Below, one piece after another: positions 9,047-17,210 of a stretch of DNA of 64,000 nt (the stretch's first letter is position 1; each line of letters starts with the position of its first letter). Source of the DNA: Sphaerochaetaceae bacterium (GTDB taxonomy: Bacteria; Spirochaetota; Spirochaetia; Sphaerochaetales; Sphaerochaetaceae); the NCBI GenBank assembly GCA_016302165.1, contig JAEDOD010000001.1, positions 4,903 through 68,902 on the forward strand. The letters are read 5' to 3'. The translations under genes were made by a program, and so were the position numbers. The notes under the pieces were generated by a model that had not been told where the DNA came from, did not search any database, and saw only the letters and a list, made by a program, of their open reading frames with translations.

Positions 9047-10506
9047 CAGGAATCGACCTTGGGACACAGTCTATCAAGGTCTTGGTATATGATAGCTTGG
9101 AGAAGAGGGAGGTTTGTGTTTCCTCCTGTCCTCTTGACCTTATTTCCCGTCCTGACGGATCCAGGGAGCAGAAGGCAGAGTGGTATCTTGAGGCCCTTCG
9201 AAAGTGCTTTTCCTCCATTGATGGAGAAGTGAAGAAAAACATTGAGGCCCTATCTGTCTCCGGCCAGCAGCATGGCTTTGTACCTCTTGGAAAGGATGGA
9301 GAAGTGCTATGGAATGTGAAGCTCTGGTGCGATACTTCCACGGCCCAGGAGTGCAGTGAAATTGAAGAGGCTTTTGGCGGAAGGGAAAAAGTTATCGAAG
9401 AGGTTGGTAACCCCATTCTTCCTGGATATACAGCATCAAAGATACTGTGGCTGAAGAAGAACCATAGGAAAGAATATGAGGCCATGGACTACGTGCTTCT
9501 TCCCCATGACTACCTTAACTATTATCTCACGGGAGAGATAGTAATGGAAATGGGAGACGCTTCCGGAACGGGCCTATTGGACATAAGGAAGGGAGAGTGG
9601 CACAAAGGGATGTGCTCTGTCATTTCCTCCGATCTACTTAATAAGCTTCCTCCAGTGAAGTCTGGCCCCTTCATCCTTGGAAGCGTGAGAAAGGAAGTGA
9701 GGGATGAGCTGGGACTGGGAGAAAGAGTTCTGGTCGCCAGCGGCGGCGGTGACAATATGATGAGCGCCATTGGAACGGGAGCGGTAAAGGACGGTGAGAT
9801 GACCATAAGTCTTGGTACTTCCGGCACCCTTTTCGCTTCCTCCTCCAAGCCACTTATAGACAGTAAGGGAAGGCTTGCAGCCTTTTCTTCCTCCCATGGC
9901 TCCTATCTTCCCCTTCTCTGCACCATGAACTGCACTGTGGCTGTTGAGACAATGAGAAAGGAGATGGAATTGGATGTGGAGAATTTCATGGCGGAAGCCC
10001 AGAAGGCTCCCATAGGATCTGAAGGCCTTGTGATGCTTCCGTTCTTCAATGGAGAAAGAGTTCCGGATTTCCCTAAGGGAGAAGCCCTTGTCGGTGGAAT
10101 GAACATGACCAATGTGAAGAGAAGCAACATTGCCCGCTCTGCTCTGGAGGGAGTAAGCTTCGGCTTCCTTCTTGGGCTGGAAGCCTTCAGAGAGCTTTCC
10201 TTCTCTCCGACTGTAATATCACTTACCGGTGGAGGATCTAGAAGTCCCTTCTGGAGACAGATGATTTCTGATATCACGGGAGTTGAAATCAGATGTCCAA
10301 AGAGCGGAGAGGCGGCTGCCTTCGGAGCAGCCCTTCAGGCTCTTGCAGCTATGGAGAATAGAAGTGTTTCTGAAGTTGCAGAGGAACATTTGAGCTTTGA
10401 TGAGGACAAAAGGGCCTTCCCTGATGAAGAGAAGCACAGAAAGTATATGGAAGCCTACGAGAAATGGAAGGTTTACTGCGGGGCTTTGACACCTATATTC
10501 AAATAA
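9037..10506 (+). CDS. FGGY-family sugar kinase, xylulokinase-like
   Basis: Phosphorylates a ketopentose or related sugar with ATP. The 489-residue FGGY kinase starts with the phosphate-binding strand AGIDLGTQSIKVLVYD, has the substrate-contact segment SVSGQQHGFVPL with a downstream DTST (WCDTS), and a C-terminal adenosine-binding motif LTGGGSRSPFWRQM followed by GEAAAFGAALQA. These are the XylB-subfamily patterns. It overlaps the LacI gene by 10 bases and would act on the product of the upstream isomerase. Xylulose is the best guess, but ribulose or fuculose kinases share the fold. Confidence 0.87.
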   Translation: MLVAGIDLGTQSIKVLVYDSLEKREVCVSSCPLDLISRPDGSREQKAEWYLEALRKCFSSIDGEVKKNIEALSVSGQQHGFVPLGKDGEVLWNVKLWCDTSTAQECSEIEEAFGGREKVIEEVGNPILPGYTASKILWLKKNHRKEYEAMDYVLLPHDYLNYYLTGEIVMEMGDASGTGLLDIRKGEWHKGMCSVISSDLLNKLPPVKSGPFILGSVRKEVRDELGLGERVLVASGGGDNMMSAIGTGAVKDGEMTISLGTSGTLFASSSKPLIDSKGRLAAFSSSHGSYLPLLCTMNCTVAVETMRKEMELDVENFMAEAQKAPIGSEGLVMLPFFNGERVPDFPKGEALVGGMNMTNVKRSNIARSALEGVSFGFLLGLEAFRELSFSPTVISLTGGGSRSPFWRQMISDITGVEIRCPKSGEAAAFGAALQALAAMENRSVSEVAEEHLSFDEDKRAFPDEEKHRKYMEAYEKWKVYCGALTPIFK

Positions 10507-10521
10507 TAAAAGGAGTTTGAG

Positions 10522-11445
10522 ATGAAAAGTATAAGAATTGAAAACGGAAGATACTCGGCCCTTATTCTGGACCAGGGAGCAATCCTCTACTCATATTGCG
10601 TTGACGGCCACGATGTAGTGCTGGGCTTTGAGAACCTGGAAGACAACATTGCCTCCACTTCCTTCTTCGGTCAGGTGGTGGGGCCCTTTGCAAACAGAAT
10701 CAAGGACGCTGTCTACAGGGATGAAGAAGGAGAGCATGTTCTTGAGAAGAATAATGGAAAGAACCATCTCCACTCAGGAACCAGGAACTATGGCTTCCAG
10801 AAGTGGGAAGTTGAGGAGAAGACTCCTTGTTCCGTAACTCTTTCCCTATTCTCTCCCGAGGGGTATGGCTTTCCGGGAGACCAGAAGGTAAGAGTTAGAT
10901 ACTCTCTTTCAGAGGATGGAAGACTTAAGCTGGAGTATAGGGTGGAGGGAGAAAAAAAGTGCCCTGTGAACCCTACAAACCATGCATTCTTCTCCCTTAG
11001 GGGAAAGGGAGACGTGAGGGATAGCTTGGTCACGATTCCTGCAGACGAATACCTGGAAGTTGACGAAGGCCTGATTCCGACTTCTGTCAGAGCTGTGGAG
11101 GGCACAGACTTTGATTTCAGAAAGCCATTTGTTTTGGGAGCAAGACGTAACGGTGACTATGACAACTGCTTTGTTTTGAAGGAAGGAGCTGTGGTGAGAG
11201 TGGAGAACGATGAATATGCACTGGAAATGAAGACCAGTCTTCCTTCAGTCCAGTTCTACACTTCCGGCCACCTGAATAGAAAGGAGAAGGGCAAGGAAGG
11301 AATGGACCTGGTTCCATACACAGGCTTCTGCCTGGAGTCTGAGTACTACCCGGATTTTCCCAATCGTCCTGAGTTCCCTGGCTTTTATGTAGACAAGGAA
11401 AGAGTCTACGAAAGCTGGACCGAATACAGGCTGATCAAGAAGTGA
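10522..11445 (+). CDS. Aldose 1-epimerase (second paralogue)
   Basis: Mutarotase of 307 aa closing the sugar operon; it would supply the anomer used by the isomerase. Motifs match the copy at 1,801: FGQVVGPFANRI, NNGKNHLHSG, the histidine segment NPTNHAFFSL and the catalytic-glutamate segment FCLESEYYPDFPNRPEF. The ATG has an AAGGAG site 6 bases upstream. Fifteen bases separate it from the kinase stop, so it is on the same transcript. Substrate preference cannot be told from sequence. Confidence 0.9.
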   Translation: MKSIRIENGRYSALILDQGAILYSYCVDGHDVVLGFENLEDNIASTSFFGQVVGPFANRIKDAVYRDEEGEHVLEKNNGKNHLHSGTRNYGFQKWEVEEKTPCSVTLSLFSPEGYGFPGDQKVRVRYSLSEDGRLKLEYRVEGEKKCPVNPTNHAFFSLRGKGDVRDSLVTIPADEYLEVDEGLIPTSVRAVEGTDFDFRKPFVLGARRNGDYDNCFVLKEGAVVRVENDEYALEMKTSLPSVQFYTSGHLNRKEKGKEGMDLVPYTGFCLESEYYPDFPNRPEFPGFYVDKERVYESWTEYRLIKK

Positions 11446-11455
11446 AGAAAGGGGA

Positions 11456-11490
11456 GGGAAGAGATTCTCTCCCTTCTCTCTTTGTCTTTC
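11456..11490 (+). terminator. Possible terminator after the sugar operon
   Basis: An imperfect hairpin (GGG-A-AGAG, loop ATT, CTCTCCC) is followed by the pyrimidine-rich TTCTCTCTTTGTC. The uridine run is interrupted, so termination may be weak. The remainder of the gap up to ileS at 11,645 shows no T-box consensus, tRNA or open frame I can support. Confidence 0.35.
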
Positions 11491-11644
11491 AGCATAGAGA
11501 TTTGTCTCTCCCTATGTTGCCCTTTCTTTGGAGAAAGCATTAGAATGTAGGAACGGGATGTAGGACACCCCTTGTTTTGCTTTGGCCCTTACAGGGAGAA
11601 AGACGGTGCCCCATTCCTTTTCCATTGCAGATAGGAGAACGACA

Positions 11645-14600
11645 ATGTTTGAGCCTGTAAACAACAAAGTTGATTTCGCTTCCCAAGAGGAGAAGATCCT
11701 GAAATTCTGGGAAGAAAAGGAAATCTATAGGAAGTCTATAGAGGAGCGTCCTGCAGACAATGAGTATGTATTCTACGACGGACCTCCCTTTGCCACCGGT
11801 CTTCCTCATTTCGGACACATTCTTCCAGGAACTATAAAGGATGCAATTCCTCGCTACCAGTCCATGAAGGGACATAGGGTAGTACGCCGCTTCGGATGGG
11901 ATTGCCACGGTCTGCCAGTTGAGGCTGAGATGGAGAAGACCATCGGAGTCTCAGGTCACAGCAGAATCATCGAGTATGGTGTGGGAAAGTTCAACGAAGA
12001 GTGCCGCTCCATTGTTCTCAGATATACTTCAGAGTGGAAGAAGGCCATCACAAGGACCGGACGCTGGGTAGATTTCGAGAATGGCTACAGGACCATGGAC
12101 AAGAACTACATGGAATCTGTCTGGTGGGTCTTCAAGACTCTCTATGAAAAGGGACTGATCTACGAAGGCTACAACGTTCTTCCATATTCCCCTAAGCTTG
12201 CTTCCCCTCTTTCAAACATGGAAGTCTCCCTTGGCGGATATAAGGACGTAGTTGACCAGGCTGTAACTGTCCGCTTCAAGATTGACGGCACCGAAAACTC
12301 CTATTTCCTTGCCTGGACCACAACTCCTTGGACCCTTCCTTCCAACCTTGCCCTGGCAGTGGGACCTGAAATCGAATATGTGGAAGTTGAGGATGAAGCT
12401 GACGGAGCCCACTACTATCTTGCCTCCAACCTTCTTGGAAAGTATTGGAAGGATGGAAAGGGCTGCAGGATCCTTAGGACAGTAAAGGGAAATGACCTTG
12501 TAGGAATGACCTACGAGCCTCTCTTCCCATACTTTGCTTCCCTTAAGGAGAAGGGCGCCTTCCAGGTTGTTACCGCTGATTACGTCACAGTTGAGGACGG
12601 ATGCGGTATCGTCCATACAGCGTCAGGCTTCGGTGAAGACGACTACAACACCATGAAGGCAAAGGTTCCAGGATGCCCTGTAGTATGCCCGGTGGACGAA
12701 GAGTGCAGATTCACCTCTGAAGTCCCTGAATGGGAAGGTGTCTTTGTAAAGGATGCAGACAAGTCCATCATCCAGTATCTCAAGGAAAGCGGAAAGCTTG
12801 TGAAGAGGGAGAACTATCTCCACTCCTATCCATTCTGCTACCGCACAGGTATGCCTCTCATCTATAAGGCAATGTCCTGCTGGTTCGTGGATGTACAGAA
12901 GATCAAGAAGACTATGCTTGAGTGCAATGACCAGATCACATGGGTTCCGGAGCATATCAAGTATGGCCGCTTCGGCAAGTGGCTTGAAGGTGCCAGAGAC
13001 TGGGCCATCAGCAGAAACCGCTTCTGGGGAAACCCAATTCCAATCTGGAAATGTGACGGCTCCAACTACATTGAAGTCATCGGAAGCGTGAAGGAGCTTG
13101 AAGAGAAGTGCGGAAAGAAGGTTGAGGACCTCCATAAGCACTTTGTGGATGAGCTTACCTGGCCAAGCCCGGATGGAAAGGGAACCATGAGAAGGATTCC
13201 TGATATCTTCGACTGCTGGTTCGAGTCTGGCTCAATGCCTTATGCCCAGCAGCACTATCCTTTCGAGAATAGTGAGAAGTGGGATGAAATCTTCCCTGCA
13301 GACTTCATCAATGAAGGTCTGGACCAGACCAGAGGCTGGTTCTACTCCCTTACTGTCCTTGCAGCAGCCCTCTTTGGAAAGCCAGCCTTCGAGCACTGTA
13401 TCGTCAGCGGAATCGTCCTTGCTGAAGATGGCTCTAAGATGAGCAAGAGCAAGCACAACTACACAGACCCCATGGAAGTGGTCGCAAAGTATGGTGCAGA
13501 TGCGCTTCGCTTCGCCCTCATCAACTCCAACCTGGTAAAGGCTGACGACATGAAGTTCAGCGATGAGATTGTAAAGGATGTATTGAAGAGTCTGCTGATT
13601 CCTCTCTGGAACGCATATTCCTTCTTTGTCACATATGCAAACATCGATGGATATGTTCCTTCCTCCACTCCGACTTCATCCCTCTCCAATCCTTTGGACA
13701 AGTGGATCATCAGCGATCTTGAGAAGCTGGTGAAGAAGGCTACAGATGCCTTTGATTCCTATATGATCCAGGATGCCACAGAGGCACTCCTCTCCTTCAT
13801 CGATGACCTGAACAACTGGTACATCAGAAGAAGCAGAAGAAGATTCTGGAGAAGCGAGAACGATGGAGACAAGAAGGAAGCATACGATACCCTGTATCGT
13901 GTCCTTATGACAGTGGTAAAGGTTGCATGTCCAATGGTTCCTTTCGTGACAGAAGCAATCTACCAGAACCTTAAGACAGCTTCCGATCCAGAGTCTGTCC
14001 ATCTCTGCCTCTATCCTGAATACAATGAAGAGGAAAGGGACTTCAAACTTGAAGAAGAGATGAACATCATCATGAAGACCATCGAAATGGGAAGAGCTCT
14101 CAGAGCTTCCTCCAACCTTAAGGTCAGACAGCCTTTGAAGGAATTCGTGGTAGTTTCTAGAAACAGTGCCCACAGGGAGAACCTGGAGAAGAACAGGGAT
14201 ATCATCCTCGAGGAGCTTAACGTGAAGAACGTAAAGGTCAGAGGAGACGAAAGCGACCTGGTATCCTATTCTGCAAAGGCAAACTTCAAGGTTCTTGGAG
14301 CAAAGCTTGGTAAGAACATGAAGGAAGTTGCAGCCCTGATCCAGAACTTTACAGATGGTGAAATTGCTGAAATCCTTGAAGGAAAGGCCAAGAGTGTGGT
14401 GTATTCCAATGGGGAGATCTCCATCTCTGAAGGAGACCTTATGGTCCAGAGAAAGGAGAAGGAGCATGTAAAGGTTCTGAACGAAGGGGAAATCACAGTT
14501 GGCTTCGATACAGAGGTTACCAGAGAGCTTCTTCTTGAAGGAATCGCCAGAGACCTGGTAAGGCTGGTCCAGACAGAGAGAAAGGAAAGCGGCTTTGACG

Positions 14601-14779
14601 TAGCTGACCATATCTCCCTTTCTGTATGGGGTGATGAAACCTTCAGGGAGGCTGTAGAGGCATTCTCTTCTTTCGTCTCTAAGGAGACCCTTACTGATTC
14701 CCTGACTATTGAAGAGAATGATGGAAAAGAGGCTGAAATTGCCGAGAGTCCTATTACTCTCAAGGTAAGAAAGATTTGA
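11645..14779 (+). CDS. ileS: Isoleucyl-tRNA synthetase, eukaryote-like type
   Basis: Class I synthetase charging tRNA-Ile. The 1,044-residue protein carries PHFGH (HIGH motif, His55-His58) and K598MSKS. The segments DGPPFATGLPHFGH, GTIKDAIPR and RRFGWDCHGLPVE are typical of the type 2 (eukaryotic/archaeal-like) IleRS clade rather than the E. coli type, and no C-terminal CxxC zinc cluster is visible. Type 2 enzymes are generally insensitive to mupirocin, and spirochaetes are among the bacteria known to carry them. The ATG has GGAG 7 bases upstream; a longer left extension has no family similarity. The stop overlaps the start of the next gene by 4 bases. Confidence 0.96.
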   Translation: MFEPVNNKVDFASQEEKILKFWEEKEIYRKSIEERPADNEYVFYDGPPFATGLPHFGHILPGTIKDAIPRYQSMKGHRVVRRFGWDCHGLPVEAEMEKTIGVSGHSRIIEYGVGKFNEECRSIVLRYTSEWKKAITRTGRWVDFENGYRTMDKNYMESVWWVFKTLYEKGLIYEGYNVLPYSPKLASPLSNMEVSLGGYKDVVDQAVTVRFKIDGTENSYFLAWTTTPWTLPSNLALAVGPEIEYVEVEDEADGAHYYLASNLLGKYWKDGKGCRILRTVKGNDLVGMTYEPLFPYFASLKEKGAFQVVTADYVTVEDGCGIVHTASGFGEDDYNTMKAKVPGCPVVCPVDEECRFTSEVPEWEGVFVKDADKSIIQYLKESGKLVKRENYLHSYPFCYRTGMPLIYKAMSCWFVDVQKIKKTMLECNDQITWVPEHIKYGRFGKWLEGARDWAISRNRFWGNPIPIWKCDGSNYIEVIGSVKELEEKCGKKVEDLHKHFVDELTWPSPDGKGTMRRIPDIFDCWFESGSMPYAQQHYPFENSEKWDEIFPADFINEGLDQTRGWFYSLTVLAAALFGKPAFEHCIVSGIVLAEDGSKMSKSKHNYTDPMEVVAKYGADALRFALINSNLVKADDMKFSDEIVKDVLKSLLIPLWNAYSFFVTYANIDGYVPSSTPTSSLSNPLDKWIISDLEKLVKKATDAFDSYMIQDATEALLSFIDDLNNWYIRRSRRRFWRSENDGDKKEAYDTLYRVLMTVVKVACPMVPFVTEAIYQNLKTASDPESVHLCLYPEYNEEERDFKLEEEMNIIMKTIEMGRALRASSNLKVRQPLKEFVVVSRNSAHRENLEKNRDIILEELNVKNVKVRGDESDLVSYSAKANFKVLGAKLGKNMKEVAALIQNFTDGEIAEILEGKAKSVVYSNGEISISEGDLMVQRKEKEHVKVLNEGEITVGFDTEVTRELLLEGIARDLVRLVQTERKESGFDVADHISLSVWGDETFREAVEAFSSFVSKETLTDSLTIEENDGKEAEIAESPITLKVRKI

Positions 14780-15672
14780 AGAAGTCATACTTATACATTC
14801 TTATTTCCCTGATTATTCTGATGGTAGGCACATCCTGTGCTTACCGTCGTCCTTTTTATCCTGAATACTGGTTCCAGGCTTTGGGGCAGGAAGGGGAATT
14901 TGTCATGACGGCAGATATCTCAAGGCTGAAGGAAGGTGAAGGAAAGGAAATCGTAGACCAGAGTCTCTTCGATAATCCTATAGCCTCCAAGGCTGAAAGG
15001 ATCTCCCTGTCCCTGATTCCTCAGGAGAATGATTCCTATCCTCTTCCTCTCTCATCCTTTGTGGTGGGAGGAGCTGTGGAAGGTAAGTTCTCCACATTGG
15101 TGGTGAACACATCCCTGAAGTTCTCAGGATATATGAAGACAAAGGAAAACGGCATTGTCAGATATAAGGGAGACGGAATGAGCGTCTATGCTCCATTGAA
15201 GAATCTGATCCTCTTTACAGATGGAGACTATGACGATTTGTATGACAGGACCATTTCCTCCAGGGAAAAGGTGATAGAGGATTCTGTGGCTGAAGCCATG
15301 GCCACATCTCTTTTCTCCCTTTATGTCTTTGAACCTGAGACCTTGATGGACATAGGCTTCGAGATACCTCAGGTGGTATTGGATGAAATGGAGAAGACCT
15401 GCATCCTCTTTGATGAAAGGGGAGGAGAGCTGGTGATGACAGGAATCATCGAGACCACTGGAGACGGAACCGCAAGGGCCCTATCCACTCTTCTCAAAAA
15501 TCAGGTGGTACAGGAGAAGAGAAGGAATGGGGAGACCCTTGACACCAAGCTTCTCTCTACATATTTTTCTGTTGAAGACAATGTGGTCAAGATTATAGGC
15601 TACCCTCTTTCCTCTGCCATGAAGGAAAAGGCCAGAGGACTGATGAGTAGCGGAATTGGAGGTCTATTCTAA
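14776..15672 (+). CDS. Predicted lipoprotein of unknown function
   Basis: The 298-residue product begins with a basic start, a hydrophobic stretch and MVGTSC, a spirochaete-style relaxed lipobox with the cysteine near residue 21, so it is probably lipid-anchored in the inner or outer membrane. The rest is a soluble domain with alternating beta-type segments and no motif I recognise. The TTG start overlaps the ileS stop by 4 bases and the gene abuts the zinc-ribbon gene, so the four genes ileS to trpS are probably co-transcribed. Confidence 0.75.
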   Translation: MKKSYLYILISLIILMVGTSCAYRRPFYPEYWFQALGQEGEFVMTADISRLKEGEGKEIVDQSLFDNPIASKAERISLSLIPQENDSYPLPLSSFVVGGAVEGKFSTLVVNTSLKFSGYMKTKENGIVRYKGDGMSVYAPLKNLILFTDGDYDDLYDRTISSREKVIEDSVAEAMATSLFSLYVFEPETLMDIGFEIPQVVLDEMEKTCILFDERGGELVMTGIIETTGDGTARALSTLLKNQVVQEKRRNGETLDTKLLSTYFSVEDNVVKIIGYPLSSAMKEKARGLMSSGIGGLF

Positions 15673-15897
15673 ATGCCAATCTATTCTTATAGATGTAGTT
15701 CCTGTGGCAACTCATATGATGCCATGAAGAGTTTCAGTGAGGCAGACGAAGACGATATCTGCCCAATATGCGGCAAAACGGCCAAGAGGCAGTTTTCTGA
15801 TCCAGCCGCTGTAATATATAAAGGATCAGGATACTACTGCACAGACAATAAGCATGATAGTGGATGCTGCTGCGGTTCTTGCAAGGGAGGAAAATGA
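15673..15897 (+). CDS. FmdB-type zinc-ribbon protein
   Basis: Small 74-residue protein beginning MPIYSYRCSSCGNSYD, with a second CxxC (CPICGKTAKRQFSDPA), the FmdB/CxxC_CxxC_SSSS family pattern. The C-terminus is rich in cysteine (GCCCGSCKGGK). The role of this family is poorly known; 'regulatory' annotations come from one formamidase operon. It starts one base after the lipoprotein stop and overlaps trpS. Confidence 0.88.
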   Translation: MPIYSYRCSSCGNSYDAMKSFSEADEDDICPICGKTAKRQFSDPAAVIYKGSGYYCTDNKHDSGCCCGSCKGGK

Positions 15898-16910
15898 TGG
15901 AAAAGAAGAGAATACTTACAGGAGACAGACCTACAGGCCATCTTCATCTGGGCCACTACTGCGGTTCTCTTAGAAATAGGGTGGAGCTTCAGGATGACTA
16001 TGAGGAGTTCATCCTCATTGCTGACGTACAGGCATTGACCACACATTTCGAGAGGCCTGAGCTCATCAATGACTCAATCTACCAGATCACTATGGATAAC
16101 CTGGCTGTTGGCCTGGATCCGGAGAAGGTGACCTTCATCCAGCAGAGCGGAGTACCCTGCATCCATGAACTCACCATGTATTATTCCATGATCACCACCT
16201 GTAATCATCTTCTCATCAATCCTACCATCAAGACAGAAGCCAGAAGCTATGGAATGCAGGATGAAGGCAGGGAGTATGATTTCTCCAAGCTTACCTATGG
16301 CTTCTTAGGATATCCAATCTCCCAGACAGCTGATATCACCTTCTGTAACGCTGACCTGGTGCCAGTGGGAGAGGATCAGGTTCCTCACATCGAGTTCTCC
16401 CGTCGTCTGGTGAGAAAGTTCAATGAAATGTATGGAACAAGTATCAAGGAACCAGACTACAGGCTTGGTACCGTTTCCCGTCTCTGCGGCCTTGACGGCA
16501 ACAGCAAAATGGGAAAGAGCCTTGGTAATGCCATCTATCTTTCAGATACTCCAGATGAAGTATGGAACAAGATCAGAAATGCCAAGACAGATACTAATCG
16601 TATCAGCGTAAAGATCCCTGGAAATCCTGAAGTATGCTCTGTATACCAGTACCATAAGGCATTCAATAGTGAAGGCGTTGAGGAAGTATGCTCTGCATGC
16701 AAGAATGCCCAGATGGGATGTGTAGCCTGCAAGAAGCTTCTGAACGAAAAGATGAATGCAATCATGGATCCTATCAGAGAGAAAAGGCACTTCTATGAAG
16801 AGCACAAGGATATGGTCCGTGACATCATCAGCGAAGGAACAAAGAAGGCCAATGAGATTGGAAACAGGAACATCGCTGAAATAAAGGAAAAGATGCACGT
16901 AATCATCTGA
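15897..16910 (+). CDS. trpS: Tryptophanyl-tRNA synthetase
   Basis: Class I synthetase of 337 aa charging tRNA-Trp. It starts MEKKRILTGDRPTGHLHLGH with the HIGH-like motif at His17-His20 and K204MGKS, and contains ADVQALTTHF and the family segment GEDQVPHIEFSRRLVRKFN. Two ATGs lie side by side (15894, 15897). The second is 6 bases from GGGAGG and is preferred; the first would give one extra methionine. It overlaps the end of the zinc-ribbon gene. The C-terminal half has extra cysteines (CSACKNAQMGCVACKK), which suggests a metal site. Confidence 0.95.
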   Translation: MEKKRILTGDRPTGHLHLGHYCGSLRNRVELQDDYEEFILIADVQALTTHFERPELINDSIYQITMDNLAVGLDPEKVTFIQQSGVPCIHELTMYYSMITTCNHLLINPTIKTEARSYGMQDEGREYDFSKLTYGFLGYPISQTADITFCNADLVPVGEDQVPHIEFSRRLVRKFNEMYGTSIKEPDYRLGTVSRLCGLDGNSKMGKSLGNAIYLSDTPDEVWNKIRNAKTDTNRISVKIPGNPEVCSVYQYHKAFNSEGVEEVCSACKNAQMGCVACKKLLNEKMNAIMDPIREKRHFYEEHKDMVRDIISEGTKKANEIGNRNIAEIKEKMHVII

Positions 16911-16917
16911 TTTTCAC

Positions 16918-16937
16918 GGCTCTCCTTCGGGAGGGCC
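16918..16937 (+). terminator. Hairpin after trpS
   Basis: Eight-pair stem GGCTCTCC/GGAGGGCC (one G-U pair) closed by a stable TTCG tetraloop, eight bases after the trpS stop. No uridine run follows, so it may be an mRNA-stabilising 3' end rather than an intrinsic terminator. A second CCCTTCGGG lies at about 16,995. Confidence 0.4.
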
Positions 16938-16968
16938 AAATATATCTATTCCCAGGGAACATTCTTCA

Positions 16969-17142
16969 TTACTTGTCTTTTATAGGAGTCCACCCTTCGG
17001 GAGCATCACCTTCCTCAAACAGACTTATACGCAGAATTTTCCTGGATATTTTTTTGTATTTATCCTTTTTTCGTCCTATAGACAAAGTGAAGACATAGTA
17101 TTTCCTATCCAAGATTTGGGGGGGATGGAACGGGAGATACAT
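16969..17142 (-). CDS. Small hypothetical protein, 57 aa
   Basis: An ATG-initiated frame with a stop two codons before the ATG encodes a basic N-terminal two-thirds (RKKDKYKKISRKILRISLF) and an acidic-aromatic tail (EEGDAPEGWTPIKDK). Composition is protein-like rather than random. No good ribosome site is visible and a run of seven C bases lies in codons 7-9. I do not recognise it; it could be a fragment of a larger decayed gene, such as a transposase. It lies downstream of the terminator of the ABC operon on the same strand. Confidence 0.35.
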   Translation of the reverse strand: MYLPFHPPQILDRKYYVFTLSIGRKKDKYKKISRKILRISLFEEGDAPEGWTPIKDK

Positions 17143-17169
17143 ATGTCTTCAGTAAATTCCAAAATTAAT

Positions 17170-17191
17170 GGGCTGCTGGAGGTGACAGCCC
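17170..17191 (-). terminator. Terminator of the aldolase-ABC operon
   Basis: Read on the minus strand, GGGCTG and CAGCCC form a six-pair stem with a 10-base loop, followed by ATTAATTTTGG. It lies 20 bases after the stop of the permease gene, the last gene of the operon. Confidence 0.55.
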
Positions 17192-17210
17192 AAGCCCTGT
17201 CAGAGAGCCC

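Noticed and set aside
11446..11644. T-box leader before ileS
   Set aside because: No T-box sequence (AGGGTGGAACCGCG-like) and no specifier arm visible.
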